DNA of 64,000 nt from JAJDXW01 sp965202895 (GCA_965202895.1 OZ241901.1:1488001-1552000); one strand, 5' to 3'. Positions 18,747-27,649 are shown, numbered from the stretch's first letter. Notes: generated by a model not told the origin, from the sequence alone. Numbers and translations are program-made.

Positions 18747-19106
18747 ATGGGTGTGACCCATGTCGACGTTACGGTGCGCAACCCGGCGGACCGGACGCGC
18801 GAGTGGACCGGGGCGTTCCTCGTGGACACCGGCGCGATCGACTCTCTGGCGCCGCGACGAAGCCTGGAGGCAATCGGGCTCCGGCCCACGGGCCGGCGGA
18901 GGTACGCGGCCGCCGATGGCCGGGAGGTGGAGATGGACGCCGCGGTGGGCGAGCTTTCGGGGGGCGTCATCGTGTTCGGCGACGAGGGCGCCGAGCCGTT
19001 GCTGGGGGTCACGGCGTTGGAGTCCGCCGGGATCGAGGTCGATCCGCAGAATCAACGGCTCAAGCGGCTGCCCGCGGTGAAATTGCGAGGATTACGGCGG
19101 GCATGA
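18747..19106 (+). CDS. Clan AA retropepsin-like aspartic protease
   Basis: A 119-residue protein with the single-domain bacterial retropepsin signature. The catalytic motif is FLVDTGAIDSLAP (Asp at about residue 27, D-T-G), followed by the flap region YAAADGREVEMDAAV and a C-terminal LLGVTALESAGIEVDPQNQRL, the LLG segment typical of these proteases. Such proteins act as dimers; bacterial substrates are mostly unknown. The ATG at 18747 follows GAAGGGAGA. The gene's 3' end overlaps by 15 bp, tail to tail, with the NlpC/P60 gene on the other strand. Confidence 0.82.
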   Translation: MGVTHVDVTVRNPADRTREWTGAFLVDTGAIDSLAPRRSLEAIGLRPTGRRRYAAADGREVEMDAAVGELSGGVIVFGDEGAEPLLGVTALESAGIEVDPQNQRLKRLPAVKLRGLRRA

Positions 19107-19931
19107 ACCGGCAGGGCCGGCGACGGTGCGACGCCGCTTCCCGCCTTCGTACCGGAGCCAGTGGCTGGCGAACCGCTCCCACCGATCCAGCGGCTCGCGG
19201 TTGCTCAGCCACACGACGTCGTAGGGCAGGCGGGATGCCGTATGGTGCAGCATCCACCCGCCGCCCAGCAGCACCGCCGCATGGTTGGGCACCCTGGACC
19301 GGATCCGGAACAGGACCGAATCCCCCTCGCCGGCGTCCGCCGGATCGATGCGGCGGAACCCGGCCTCCCCGAACCCCGCTCCGTACATGTCCAGGCCTTC
19401 GACCCAGAAATTCCACTCCCTCGGGTAGTCCGGCAGGAGGACGCCGCGCTCCGTCCGGTACCAGTCGCGGATGAGCGAATAGCAGTCCGTCACCCCGTAC
19501 CGGAAGGGCCGGCCCACCAACGGCAGGGTGGGGCACTGGTCCCCGAACCAGAACCGGTCGACGCATCGCGACCGGTTGCACACCACGACCCCGAACGGCA
19601 CGGCGAGGGCGGCCTGCGCGCGCATCTCCGCCGGGCTCGGGATGAACAGCCGAGGATCGGCGTCCTTGCCTTCCCCTCGGGTCGAGGAGCGCGTATGCAC
19701 GAGGGCCAGCAGGGCGCCGTGCGCCTCCTCCATCCGGCGCAGCGCCGCCGCCTCGACCCGGAACCCCGCCCGGGAGCCGTCCGCGACCTCCTCCACGGGA
19801 CGGTAGGCGGGCCGATCGCGGCTTCCGAACACCGCACCGACCGCCTCCCCCGGAAAGGCTTCGAGGGCGTGGGCCTCCGTGGCCTCGTCGAGGCCCTCGA
19901 ACAGCCGGGTCTGCGGGGCCGCTTCGAACAT
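19092..19931 (-). CDS. Phage tail protein K-like NlpC/P60 peptidase
   Basis: A 279-residue protein resembling lambda tail protein K. The N-terminal half resembles an Mov34/MPN domain (residues about 50-120, with VHTRSSTRGEG and FIPSPAEMRAQ), but the canonical HxH...D metal site is altered (H-T-R, and E for D), so this half may be inactive. The C-terminal half is an NlpC/P60 domain: GVTDCYSLIRDWYRTERG gives the catalytic Cys, and PNHAAVLLGGGWMLHHTA the catalytic His. No other tail genes are near, so this is either a stray prophage remnant or a domesticated cell-wall peptidase. Start at the ATG 19929-19931. Confidence 0.78.
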   Translation of the reverse strand: MFEAAPQTRLFEGLDEATEAHALEAFPGEAVGAVFGSRDRPAYRPVEEVADGSRAGFRVEAAALRRMEEAHGALLALVHTRSSTRGEGKDADPRLFIPSPAEMRAQAALAVPFGVVVCNRSRCVDRFWFGDQCPTLPLVGRPFRYGVTDCYSLIRDWYRTERGVLLPDYPREWNFWVEGLDMYGAGFGEAGFRRIDPADAGEGDSVLFRIRSRVPNHAAVLLGGGWMLHHTASRLPYDVVWLSNREPLDRWERFASHWLRYEGGKRRRTVAGPAGSCPP

Positions 19932-20040
19932 TCTCGACCTCCTCCGGTGCGTCCGCCTCCGCTTGGCCCCTCGGCGCCGATGCCGGCCGAGCGAAGCAAC
20001 TTTGTCGGATCTGGTCAGCGTATCGAAACCGCAGGCCCTG

Positions 20041-20982
20041 CTACACCCGATCGCTCGACAAACCAGTCGCCTCGGCCGCGGCTCTTGTCCATTCTCGAAC
20101 CTTCTCCTGGACGTCAGGGCACGGGCCTCGACAGAAATCGACGACCCGGCACCGGTCGAACAATATGCCGGCGTCAACCGCCAAGCTCCGCCATCGAGCG
20201 CGAGGCCGCGCTTCAGCGAGAAAGAACATCCTCGCCGGCGTAACGGCCGGCTGGGTACGGAGCCACTTGCTGCAGAAGGAGTCCGGTTGCAGCTGTGCCA
20301 ATTCGTTCCTGTAGTGGGTCCCGGTCTTGCATTGCCCGAACGCAATCAGCTTGCCCGGGCGGCAGTCCGCGAAAGGCTTCCAGGCCACAACGTCCAGTTT
20401 GCCGTCGCGTTCCCTCGGCGGAGTGTCGTCTCGATTATGGAACCCGCCGCCTTCTCCCATGCGCCCGCATAGTACATCTATCTTGTCAGGAAATCTGGCG
20501 GCCCCTGCCGCCGTTCCAAACACCAGGCTCTCGGATCGGGTACCGAGGTAACCTCTGGCCGCCTCCGCTGCCAGTTCTTCGAAGAGCAGGGCTCCATCGT
20601 GGCCGGCATGCCGTCGGTTATCCCTCATGTTCAACCGGGTGGCCAGGAGCAAATATTTGTAAATCGAATATCTTGCGGCGGCTTCCTCATGGCCGGGTTC
20701 ATCGAGCCGCACCGTGACGCCTTCGTCGCCGAGCACAAACGGATAGCCGCCGTCACATGCCTGAACCCTGTCTTCGAGTTCTGCGAAGGCGTTTTTGGCC
20801 GCCCGATACATTTCATCCTCTTCCGGCACGCCGGAAGAGTAGTCGTTCTCTCCGAGCCTGCCAAGAAGCCTCGACAGCGCAACCGCCGACGTCCCGCCAT
20901 CCCGCCAAGCCGCCAGCTCCAGGAAGTCCGCCAACTCGTGTTCCTCCGCATGGGGGGATGGATATCCGGGCCATTCGAACAT
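20041..20982 (-). CDS. PD-(D/E)XK-type putative restriction endonuclease
   Basis: A 313-residue protein, last of a three-gene operon, 7 bp after the ParB-like gene. It has no named family that I recognise, but residues about 190-220 read KLDVVAWKPFADC...KLIAFGQCKTG, a D-x(20)-QxK arrangement as in Mrr-type PD-(D/E)XK nucleases, where Q replaces E. The N-terminal 150 residues are helical (ELADFLELAAWRDGG, YSIYKYLLLATRLNMR) and may recognise DNA or the partner. Being paired with a Dam-type methylase it is probably the nuclease of a restriction-modification-like system. The start is the ATG 20980-20982 (MFEWPGYPSPH). Confidence 0.7.
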   Translation of the reverse strand: MFEWPGYPSPHAEEHELADFLELAAWRDGGTSAVALSRLLGRLGENDYSSGVPEEDEMYRAAKNAFAELEDRVQACDGGYPFVLGDEGVTVRLDEPGHEEAAARYSIYKYLLLATRLNMRDNRRHAGHDGALLFEELAAEAARGYLGTRSESLVFGTAAGAARFPDKIDVLCGRMGEGGGFHNRDDTPPRERDGKLDVVAWKPFADCRPGKLIAFGQCKTGTHYRNELAQLQPDSFCSKWLRTQPAVTPARMFFLAEARPRARWRSLAVDAGILFDRCRVVDFCRGPCPDVQEKVREWTRAAAEATGLSSDRV

Positions 20983-20989
20983 CGGTACG

Positions 20990-22087
20990 TTACTCGGGCG
21001 ACCTGCGCCGCCTGCGTCGGAGACTGCTCTTGCGCTCCATTTCCGCTTGCAGATCGTCAGCCAAGTCGGCGACCGCCTCTGCAATTCTCAACAGCTTCCT
21101 GGAACCACGATATCCTGTAGACAGCGCGCTGCGGGCTTTTTCCAGGTGTTGTTTGGCCGCCATCAGCGCCTCCTCGAATACGTTCGAGGAGGGGCGGCTG
21201 ATTTCGTAGGCTATCGAAAGCTCTGCGCCACGGCGCAGAGCCGCAAGCGCTTCCATATCGCCTACGACGGCGTCCAATTGCCGCAAGTGGGGATTCTGCG
21301 ACTGGATGACGGGCGCCTTCTCGTCCCTCCTGCTTCCGTACATCCAGACCAGAAGCTCACGTAGCTGGTCGATTTTTTGCGGGGGTACCGGCTCCTCCTC
21401 TTCATCGGCGGCGGGCCGTAGCCCGATGAACTCGCTGATGCCATGACGAGACTGCAAGCCCGTGTAAAGATGAGAGAAGGCAAAGTGTCCGCGCCATCGA
21501 TCTTCGCGGTCGAACGCGCCCACCCTTTCGGCCTGTTCGATGACCATGAGGCCGCGATACAACCGGCGTACGGTGTTGTGCGTATCGCCGATCTGATCCG
21601 CGATCTCGTCCAAGGGCACACCATACTTCCGATGGACGTCCGCAATGTACTGCGCCTTCGCGTAGCTGCCCCATTTCGCAGGCCCGTTGACGTGCTTGAA
21701 GCCCAGGTACCGCCATGCCGCTTTCCGGGTGCTCAACAAGGCCGGAATCTTGCCCAGTGACTCTTTGCGCGCCCTGGTAATCTTGGGGATAGTGGCGCCC
21801 AGATCACTCCCCAGCGCGGGTTGAAGGAGCAACTTTACCGCCGCGAGCCGGCGGTTTCCTTCAATCACGATGTTTCTGTCCCCCTCCCTGGCGACGATTA
21901 CCGGCTCGTGCGGGAAGTAGCCGCTCGCGGCAACGGACAGTACCAGCTCCTGAACGTCCATCGCCTCCCACAAGACCTTGATCAGCTCGGACTCGTCATC
22001 TCCGGTGTCGAACTCGGCGAGCCTTGGGTTGTTTACGTCGAAAGCCAGCTCCGATACGGGAAGCCGAATGATCTCTTCAGCATTCAT
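20990..22087 (-). CDS. ParB/Srx-like domain protein, middle gene of the Dam-ParB-nuclease operon
   Basis: A 365-residue protein with an N-terminal ParB-type domain: VSELAFDVNNPRLAEF, SVAASGYFPHEPVIVARE and the core motif VIEGNRRLAAVKLLLQ (the ENRR-like CTP/nucleotide-binding motif of ParB). A middle helical segment contains GVPLDEIADQIGDTHNTVRR, a recognisable helix-turn-helix. The C-terminus is coiled-coil-like and very basic (ERKSSLRRRRRRSPE). The start at the ATG 22085-22087 overlaps the methylase gene by 11 bp, so the two are coupled. ParB-fold proteins can be CTP switches or nucleases; in this context it may sense or slide along DNA for the neighbouring nuclease. It is not a chromosome-partition ParB, as no parA or parS is seen. 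Confidence 0.78.
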   Translation of the reverse strand: MNAEEIIRLPVSELAFDVNNPRLAEFDTGDDESELIKVLWEAMDVQELVLSVAASGYFPHEPVIVAREGDRNIVIEGNRRLAAVKLLLQPALGSDLGATIPKITRARKESLGKIPALLSTRKAAWRYLGFKHVNGPAKWGSYAKAQYIADVHRKYGVPLDEIADQIGDTHNTVRRLYRGLMVIEQAERVGAFDREDRWRGHFAFSHLYTGLQSRHGISEFIGLRPAADEEEEPVPPQKIDQLRELLVWMYGSRRDEKAPVIQSQNPHLRQLDAVVGDMEALAALRRGAELSIAYEISRPSSNVFEEALMAAKQHLEKARSALSTGYRGSRKLLRIAEAVADLADDLQAEMERKSSLRRRRRRSPE

Positions 22088-22964
22088 GAGCCATAATCCA
22101 TGCTTGTGTCGGTTCTGTACGGCATTCGGGAAGTGCGACGTGGCCCGGCGCAATCAACAGTTCATGCGCTTCTCTTGCCCGTTGAAGGTTGTACTTCAGT
22201 GACAGGCTGTGTATCGTGAGCCCTGCATAGAGTTCTCTGACGGACGGCGTGTCGTCGTAAGACACGACCCAATGCAACGTCTTTTGACCCGACATGTACC
22301 GGGCCAACGACCTGTGATCCGCGGGCGAATAAGAGTTCAGGTACAGCCGGCGCCCCTTGTCCCAATAAGGTGGGTCCAGGTAGGCGAATACGCGCCGGCG
22401 GGCGCGGCCGCGGGGGAGCCTTTCCACGAGAAACCGGCGGGCGTCCAGGTCGCTGACGTGTATCTGTTCCGCTCTTCGAGAGATCTCGTTCACTCTCTCG
22501 GCGAGCCGCTCGCGGTAGTAACGGGCATCGAGCTTCCATTTGCCGGCTTGCTGATATCCTCCTATCGGCGTCGCGCCGGACAGCACACCGGAGCGGTTGC
22601 AGCGGTTCAAGTAGAAGGTGGCAAACCCCAGGTCGAACGGTCTGCTGGTGTCCTTGTCATGGTAAATTTGCCGTTGCCTCTCCCACTCCTGAATGTTCAG
22701 CTTCGCGGACGTGACGGCATCGGCGAAGCGCTCCGGGTCTACCAGTACGGCGCGCCAGAAGGCCGCGATGCACGGATCGAGGTCGTTGATGTGAATCTCG
22801 GACACCACACCCTCGCGAAGCAGACGCAGTGCAGCGCCGGCGCCGCCGGCGAACGGCTCGAAGTACGAGCAGTTGGCGAGGCCGTTCCGGGCAATGATCT
22901 CCCCGAGGAAGGGAGCGAGCGCCGCCTTCCCGCCCGGATACCGGAGCGGGCTGTCGTACTTCAC
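22077..22964 (-). CDS. D12-class DNA adenine N6-methyltransferase (Dam-like)
   Basis: A 295-residue Dam-family methylase that transfers a methyl group from SAM to adenine N6. It has the N-terminal SPLRYPGGKAALAPFL, the SAM-binding FEPFAGGAGAALRLL, and the catalytic DPPY in VFAYLDPPYWDKG, plus FYLNRCNRSGVLSG typical of D12 enzymes. It is the first gene of an operon with a ParB-like protein and a PD-(D/E)XK nuclease, so it is most likely the modification subunit of a restriction system rather than a housekeeping Dam. The start is the ATG 22962-22964. Confidence 0.92.
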   Translation of the reverse strand: MKYDSPLRYPGGKAALAPFLGEIIARNGLANCSYFEPFAGGAGAALRLLREGVVSEIHINDLDPCIAAFWRAVLVDPERFADAVTSAKLNIQEWERQRQIYHDKDTSRPFDLGFATFYLNRCNRSGVLSGATPIGGYQQAGKWKLDARYYRERLAERVNEISRRAEQIHVSDLDARRFLVERLPRGRARRRVFAYLDPPYWDKGRRLYLNSYSPADHRSLARYMSGQKTLHWVVSYDDTPSVRELYAGLTIHSLSLKYNLQRAREAHELLIAPGHVALPECRTEPTQAWIMAHEC

Positions 22965-23490
22965 GCCGGGGCTCCCTCTCGTATGGATATGTCCGATCCC
23001 GTGATGGCGCCTGCGCCTGTCTCGTGGTTCATGTCACCGTCGTGCCCACCGCTGCCGCACATCGGACGCCCGTTCCGCCGCTGCCCCAACGGATGCCGGA
23101 CCCGGAGCGCCGTACCAGCCCCGTGGCACACCGTTCGCCTCCACCGGAGCCGGATCGCCGCATCCCACCGTATCGGGCCGACCGACCGCCTCCACGGCAA
23201 CGGCGCCCCGGACCCGGCCGACACCTCCTGGCCGACCCCGAACCCGCCGTCATGGAGCGGTGCGAACGCCCGGGTCTCGGAACCGATCCTGCCGTCGTGA
23301 CGCACAGCCCGTTCGCCGGGGCGCCGACTCATGATCCCTGCCTCGCTGCCTCCGATGCTCCCATCCCGACAGGATAGGCGATCTCGCCACCGTATTGGGC
23401 GAGAGCCGGCCGAGGACCGCCGGGACTCCCCTCGTGCGATCCTCCCTCCGAAACCGCCCTTCCGTCTCCCGAAGACGGCGGCGCCCCTCC
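22965..23490. other. Intergenic region upstream of the methylase operon
   Basis: About 520 bp between the methylase start and the MazF-like remnant. The open frames crossing it are arginine/proline-rich and unconvincing. The promoter of the Dam-ParB-nuclease operon must lie at its left end. Confidence 0.45.
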
Positions 23491-23491
23491 T

Positions 23492-23949
23492 CGACGGCGA
23501 GGAAGCGGGAAAGGCCGTCCCGTACCACCCGGCCGTCGCGTTTCGAGAGTGCACCGGCCCTGCGAACGATCAGGGCCTCGTCGAGCGTGAAGAGCTTGAG
23601 ACGGACCTTGCAAGGGACGTCGAGCCCGGTTTGGCGCCAGTTCCAGAGCACCACGTCGCCCGGCCACCCGCCCGCAGCCGAGGTGATCATGGCCAGGATC
23701 GGCTGATCGTGGGCCTCGTGGAAGTGTGCCGAAGAGACGGCCACGGCCGGCCGGCGCTTCGTGGCCAGGGTCGGTGGCAAGGAAGGGGGACGACGATCTC
23801 GAGACAGATCGGAGATCACGCGACGCTTCCATGCCCTCGGGGGAAACCCAGTCGCTCAGCATCACCGAGAGATGGCGCAGATGGTCGTCCCGGCCTGATA
23901 TCGCCCCGCGCAGCACAAGATGACCGCCCTCGATCTCGGAGGGGAGCAC
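23492..23949 (-). pseudogene. Decayed toxin-antitoxin pair with PemK/MazF-like toxin
   Basis: The frame starting near 23819 contains LATKRRPAVAVSSAHFHE, ILAMITSAAGGWPGDVVLWNW and LFTLDEALIVRRAGALSKRD, clear PemK/MazF toxin segments (a ribosome-dependent or free mRNA interferase). The N-terminal strand that should read like GDVVLVPFPFTD is found only in the next frame (SSSPFLATD), so a frameshift separates them. Upstream in that second frame, HLSVMLSDWVSPEGMEASRD looks like the C-terminal end of its antitoxin. The toxin frame also runs on about 80 residues past the normal end, to 23250. I therefore read this as a broken TA module, 6 bp downstream of the AAA/nuclease gene. Confidence 0.55.
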
Positions 23950-23955
23950 GTCATT

Positions 23956-25560
23956 TCACGCCGGGGCGGCCTGAAGGGCCACGAGGTTGCGCGTCTCCCG
24001 GCTGAACTCGACGCCGATGAGGTGGATCGGCCGGCCCGAGGCGCGGTACTTGTCCGCGTAGCCCCGCTCGCGTAGCTGCGCCAGAGCCGCCGTCGGCGAC
24101 ACCGATACACCCTCCGGGGCCGACTCCACCACCTTGAACTCGAACAGGTACACGTGGCCGTTGAAGATCACCGCCATGTCCAGCCGCCCGCGGCTCGAGC
24201 TGTCCTCCACCGCCACGTCCATGTCCTGCGACGCGAACAGGGCGTAGAACACGCTCGCGTAGTAGCCCTCGTAGTCGGCGAGGTCGTTCTTCGTGTGCCA
24301 CTGGTACGGAATGCCGGCGAAGATCGCCTGCAACAGCGTTTCCAGCCCCGCGAAGTCGTTCGCCAGCAGCAGGTCGTAGAGCCGGGCGCGGTGCTCCGCC
24401 CGCCGCAACGAATCGCCCATCAGCCGGTTGAGCAGGCTCCGGTTCAGGCTCTGGCGCACCTCGTGGTTCGGATAGCCCAGGCGGTAGAACGTCTCGCCGC
24501 GCCGCTCGACCCCCGCGATGGTGAGATAGCCGGTCTGGAACAGCAGCGCCTCGGTGGCGATGTGGTCCACGTCGAAGGTGGACAGGAGGTCGTCGTTCGA
24601 CAGCATGTCGTCCAGGGCCACGGTGCCGACCCCCCGGCTCAACAGCGTGTCCAGCAGGAACGTCGGCGTGCCCGTCTCGAACCACCAGGCCTTGAACTCG
24701 CGATTGCGAAAGAGGAGAAGAAGGTCGAAGGGGTTGTAGACCTTCTCGGCCCCGAGCCAGTGGTAGCCGTTGTACCAGCGGCGGATCTCCTCCCGGTCCA
24801 GGCCCGGCAGCTCCGGGGCGAACACCATGTCGAGGTCCGCCTCGGTGTAGCCGCAGATGGAGGAGTAGCCGGGGTCCAGGGTGATGTCCAGAAGATTGTT
24901 GAGCCCCGAGAACAGGCTCACCTTGGAGAACTTGCTCACCCCGGTGAGCAGGGTGAACTTCACGTGCGCGTCGCAGGTCTTGATCGTCGCGTACAGCCCG
25001 CGCAGGTAGTCGCGGTTGGCGCGGGCCGCTTCCGGCTTCTCCAGCGCGTCCAGGATCGGCTTGTCGTACTCGTCCACCAGCACCACCACGCGCTCGCCGG
25101 TACGCTCGTGCAGCGCCTCGATCAGATCGCCGAAACGCTCCGGCGCGGTAGCGTAGCGGGGAGCGAAGTCCGCCCGTCTCTCGATGCGGTCGAGCTGGGC
25201 CGCCGCGTTCGCGTGCAGGTAGTCCGCCTGCTTGTAGTCTCCGCTGCCGAAGTCGAGTCGCAGCACCGCGCGGCGCTTCGACCAGTCCCAATCGTCGTGG
25301 ACGGCGAGGCCCCGGAACAGCGGCTCGTTGCCCTCGAACAGCTCCCTGACGGTGTCCACCAGCAGGCTCTTGCCGAAGCGCCGCGGGCGGGAGAGGAAGT
25401 AGTGCGTCCCCTCGTCCACCAGCCGCCGGATGAACGGCGTCTTGTCGACGTAGTAATGCCCTTCCTCCCGGATCGTGCGGAAGGTCTGGATGCCGATGGG
25501 CAGCTTGCGTCTGGCCGGCGGCTCCGCCGCGGCGGCGAGGTCCTGTTCCGTGCGCGTCAT
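23956..25560 (-). CDS. AAA-ATPase-like / PD-(D/E)XK nuclease (PF09820/DUF1703), copy 1
   Basis: A 534-residue protein of the AAA-ATPase_like plus PDDEXK_9 family. The N-terminal P-loop-like segment is LSRPRRFGKSLLVDT (about residues 56-70), the Walker B VVVLVDEYDKPILDAL (about 145-160), and a conserved middle region LLTGVSKFSKVSLFSGLNN. The C-terminal nuclease domain has RGRLDMAVIFNGHVYLFEFKVVES, giving D...ExK (split here as GRLDMAVIF and LFEFKVVE). The function of the family is unproven; it is expanded in many bacteria. It is the last of a tandem series with the gene at 25707-27311; the repeat period is 1,751 bp. N- and C-termini are near identical to copy 2 while residues 380-430 differ strongly. 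Confidence 0.88.
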   Translation of the reverse strand: MTRTEQDLAAAAEPPARRKLPIGIQTFRTIREEGHYYVDKTPFIRRLVDEGTHYFLSRPRRFGKSLLVDTVRELFEGNEPLFRGLAVHDDWDWSKRRAVLRLDFGSGDYKQADYLHANAAAQLDRIERRADFAPRYATAPERFGDLIEALHERTGERVVVLVDEYDKPILDALEKPEAARANRDYLRGLYATIKTCDAHVKFTLLTGVSKFSKVSLFSGLNNLLDITLDPGYSSICGYTEADLDMVFAPELPGLDREEIRRWYNGYHWLGAEKVYNPFDLLLLFRNREFKAWWFETGTPTFLLDTLLSRGVGTVALDDMLSNDDLLSTFDVDHIATEALLFQTGYLTIAGVERRGETFYRLGYPNHEVRQSLNRSLLNRLMGDSLRRAEHRARLYDLLLANDFAGLETLLQAIFAGIPYQWHTKNDLADYEGYYASVFYALFASQDMDVAVEDSSSRGRLDMAVIFNGHVYLFEFKVVESAPEGVSVSPTAALAQLRERGYADKYRASGRPIHLIGVEFSRETRNLVALQAAPA

Positions 25561-25706
25561 CGGCTCCGCTCCCGGCGAGGTCGCCCCCGATTATCGGCCC
25601 GCCCGCGCGCCCGCGCCACATCGGTCGAGCGCCGCGCCGGGTTCGGCCTCCTCCGAGCCGCCGGTGGGCGGGAGGAACCGCTCCAGGAAGCCGGGGCGGC
25701 TCCCTT

Positions 25707-27311
25707 TCACGCTGGCGCGGCCTGAAGGGCCACGAGGTTGCGCGTCTCCCGGCTGAACTCGACGCCGATAAGGTGGATCGGCTGGTCCGAGGCGCGGTAC
25801 TTGTCCGCGTAGCCCCGCTCGCGTAGCTGCGCCAGAGCCGCCGTCGGCGACACGGACGCACCAGCGCGCGCCGATTCCACCACCTTGAACTCGAACAGGT
25901 ACACGTGGCCGTTGAAGACCACCGCCATGTCCAGCCGCCCGCGGCTCGAGCTGTCCTCCACCGTCACCTCCATCCCCACCGCCGCGAAGCACGAGTAGAA
26001 CACGCTCGCGTAGTAGCCCTCGTAGTCGGCGATGTCGTTCTTCGTGTGCCACTGGTACGGGATGCCGGCGAACAACCCCTTGAACAACGACTCCAATCCC
26101 GCGAAGTCGTTGGCCAGCAGGAGCTTGCGCAGGCGCACGTTGTGGGCCACCTGGCGGGATGCGCCTTGCAGGCGCCGCAGCAGACCCTCGTTCAGGCTCT
26201 GGCGCACCTCCCGGTTCGGATAGCCCAGCCGGTAGAAGACCTGCCCGCCGAGGTCCTCCTCGCCCTGGATGGTGAGATAGCCGGTCTGGAACAGCAGCGC
26301 CTCGGTCGCGATGTGGTCCACGTCGAAGGTGGACAGGAGGTCGTCGTTCGACAGCATGCCGTCCAGGGCCACGGCGCTCACCCCCCGGCTCAACAGCGTG
26401 TCCAGCAGGAACGTCGGCGTCCCCGTCTCGAACCACCAGGCCCGGAACTTCCGGGCGTCGAACAGCAGCAGGATGTCGAAGGGGTTGTAGACCTTCTCCG
26501 CCCCCAGCCAGTTGTAGCCGTTGTACCAGCGCCGGATCTCGTCCCGGTCCAGCCCCGGCAGCTCCGGGGCGAACACCGTGTCGAGGTCCGCTTCGGTGTA
26601 GCCGCAGATGGAGGAGTAGCGCGCGTCCAGGGTGACGTCCTTCAGATTGTTGAGCCCCGAGAACAGGCTCACCTTGGAGAACTTGCTCACCCCGGTGAGC
26701 AGGGTGAACCTGACGTGTGCATCGCAGGTCTTGATCGTCGAGTACAGCCCGCGCAGGTAGTCGCGGTTGGCGCGGGCCACTTCCGGCTTCTCCAGCGCGT
26801 CCAGGATCGGCTTGTCGTACTCGTCCACCAGCACCACCACGCGCTCGCCGGTACGCTCGTGCAGCGCCTCGATCAGCTCGCCGAAACGCTCCGGCGCGGT
26901 AGCGTAGCGGGGAGCGACGTCCGCCCGTCTCTCGATGCGGTCGAGCTGGGCCGCCGCGTTCGCGTGCAGGTAGTCCGCCTGCTTGTAGTCCCCGCTGCCG
27001 AAGTCGAGTCGCAGCACCGCGCGGCGCTTCGACCAGTCCCAATCGTCGTGGACGGCGAGGCCTCGGAACAGCGGCTCGCTACCCTCGAACAGCTCCTTGA
27101 CGGTGTCCAAGAGCAGGCTCTTGCCGAAGCGCCGCGGGCGGGAGAGGAAGTAGTGCGTCCCCTCGTCCACCAGCCGCCGGATGAACGGCGTCTTGTCGAC
27201 GTAGTAATGCCCCTCCTCCCGGATCGTGCGGAAGGTCTGGATGCCGATGGGCAGCTTGCGTCTGGCCGGCGGCTTCGTGGCGGCGGCGAGCTTCGGTTCC
27301 GTGCGCGTCAT
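25707..27311 (-). CDS. AAA-ATPase-like / PD-(D/E)XK nuclease, copy 2
   Basis: A 534-residue paralogue of copy 1 with the same motifs (FLSRPRRFGKSLLLDT, VLVDEYDKPIL, LLTGVSKFSKVSLF, GRLDMAVVFNGHVYLFEFK). It is an exact tandem unit: start-to-start and stop-to-stop distances to copy 1 are both 1,751 bp, and about 85 bp of upstream sequence is shared (CGGCTCCGCTCCC...GATTATCGGCC). Differences cluster in residues about 375-430 and around 450-460, where copy 2 reads EEDLGGQVFYRLGYPNREVR. Such clustering fits gene conversion at the ends or diversifying change in a recognition region. Confidence 0.88.
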   Translation of the reverse strand: MTRTEPKLAAATKPPARRKLPIGIQTFRTIREEGHYYVDKTPFIRRLVDEGTHYFLSRPRRFGKSLLLDTVKELFEGSEPLFRGLAVHDDWDWSKRRAVLRLDFGSGDYKQADYLHANAAAQLDRIERRADVAPRYATAPERFGELIEALHERTGERVVVLVDEYDKPILDALEKPEVARANRDYLRGLYSTIKTCDAHVRFTLLTGVSKFSKVSLFSGLNNLKDVTLDARYSSICGYTEADLDTVFAPELPGLDRDEIRRWYNGYNWLGAEKVYNPFDILLLFDARKFRAWWFETGTPTFLLDTLLSRGVSAVALDGMLSNDDLLSTFDVDHIATEALLFQTGYLTIQGEEDLGGQVFYRLGYPNREVRQSLNEGLLRRLQGASRQVAHNVRLRKLLLANDFAGLESLFKGLFAGIPYQWHTKNDIADYEGYYASVFYSCFAAVGMEVTVEDSSSRGRLDMAVVFNGHVYLFEFKVVESARAGASVSPTAALAQLRERGYADKYRASDQPIHLIGVEFSRETRNLVALQAAPA

Positions 27312-27461
27312 CGGCTCCGCTCCCAGCGAGGTCGCCCCCGATTATCGGCCTGCCCCCGCGCCCGCGCCACATCGATCTTCGAGCGCCGCCCCGGGTTCAG
27401 CCTCCTCCGAGCCGCCGGTGGGCGGGACGAACCGCTCCGGGAAGCCCGGGGCGGCTCCCTT

Positions 27462-27649
27462 TCACGCTGGCGCGGCCTGAAGGGCCACCAAGTTGCGCGT
27501 CTCCCGGCTGAACTCGACGCCGATGAGGTGGATCGGCCGGCCCGAGGCCCGGTACTTGTCCGCGTAGCCCCGCTCGCGTAGCTGCGCCAGAGCCGCCGTT
27601 GGCGACGCCGACGCGCCCTCGGGCGCCGACCCCACCACCTTGAACTCGA
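27462..27649 (-). pseudogene. 3' fragment of a third tandem AAA/nuclease copy
   Basis: The last 62 or so codons of the same family (FEFKVVGSAPEGASASPTAA, QLRERGYADKYRASGRPIHL, ending LVALQAAPA) in the register of the tandem array: its stop is 1,755 bp from that of copy 2. Homology stops sharply at 27649/27650, inside the FEFK nuclease motif; the next 110 bp lead into the 3' end of the Hsp90-fold gene. It is therefore a truncated unit, probably cut when the neighbouring gene arrived. Confidence 0.85.

Noticed and set aside
20990..22087. Chromosome- or plasmid-partition ParB
   Set aside because: No ParA gene or parS-like repeats are nearby, and the gene is coupled to a DNA methylase and a nuclease-like gene.
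23956..27649. Treating the tandem AAA/nuclease units as insertion sequences
   Set aside because: There are no terminal inverted repeats or target duplications, and the encoded proteins are not transposases. The constant period fits unequal crossing-over.
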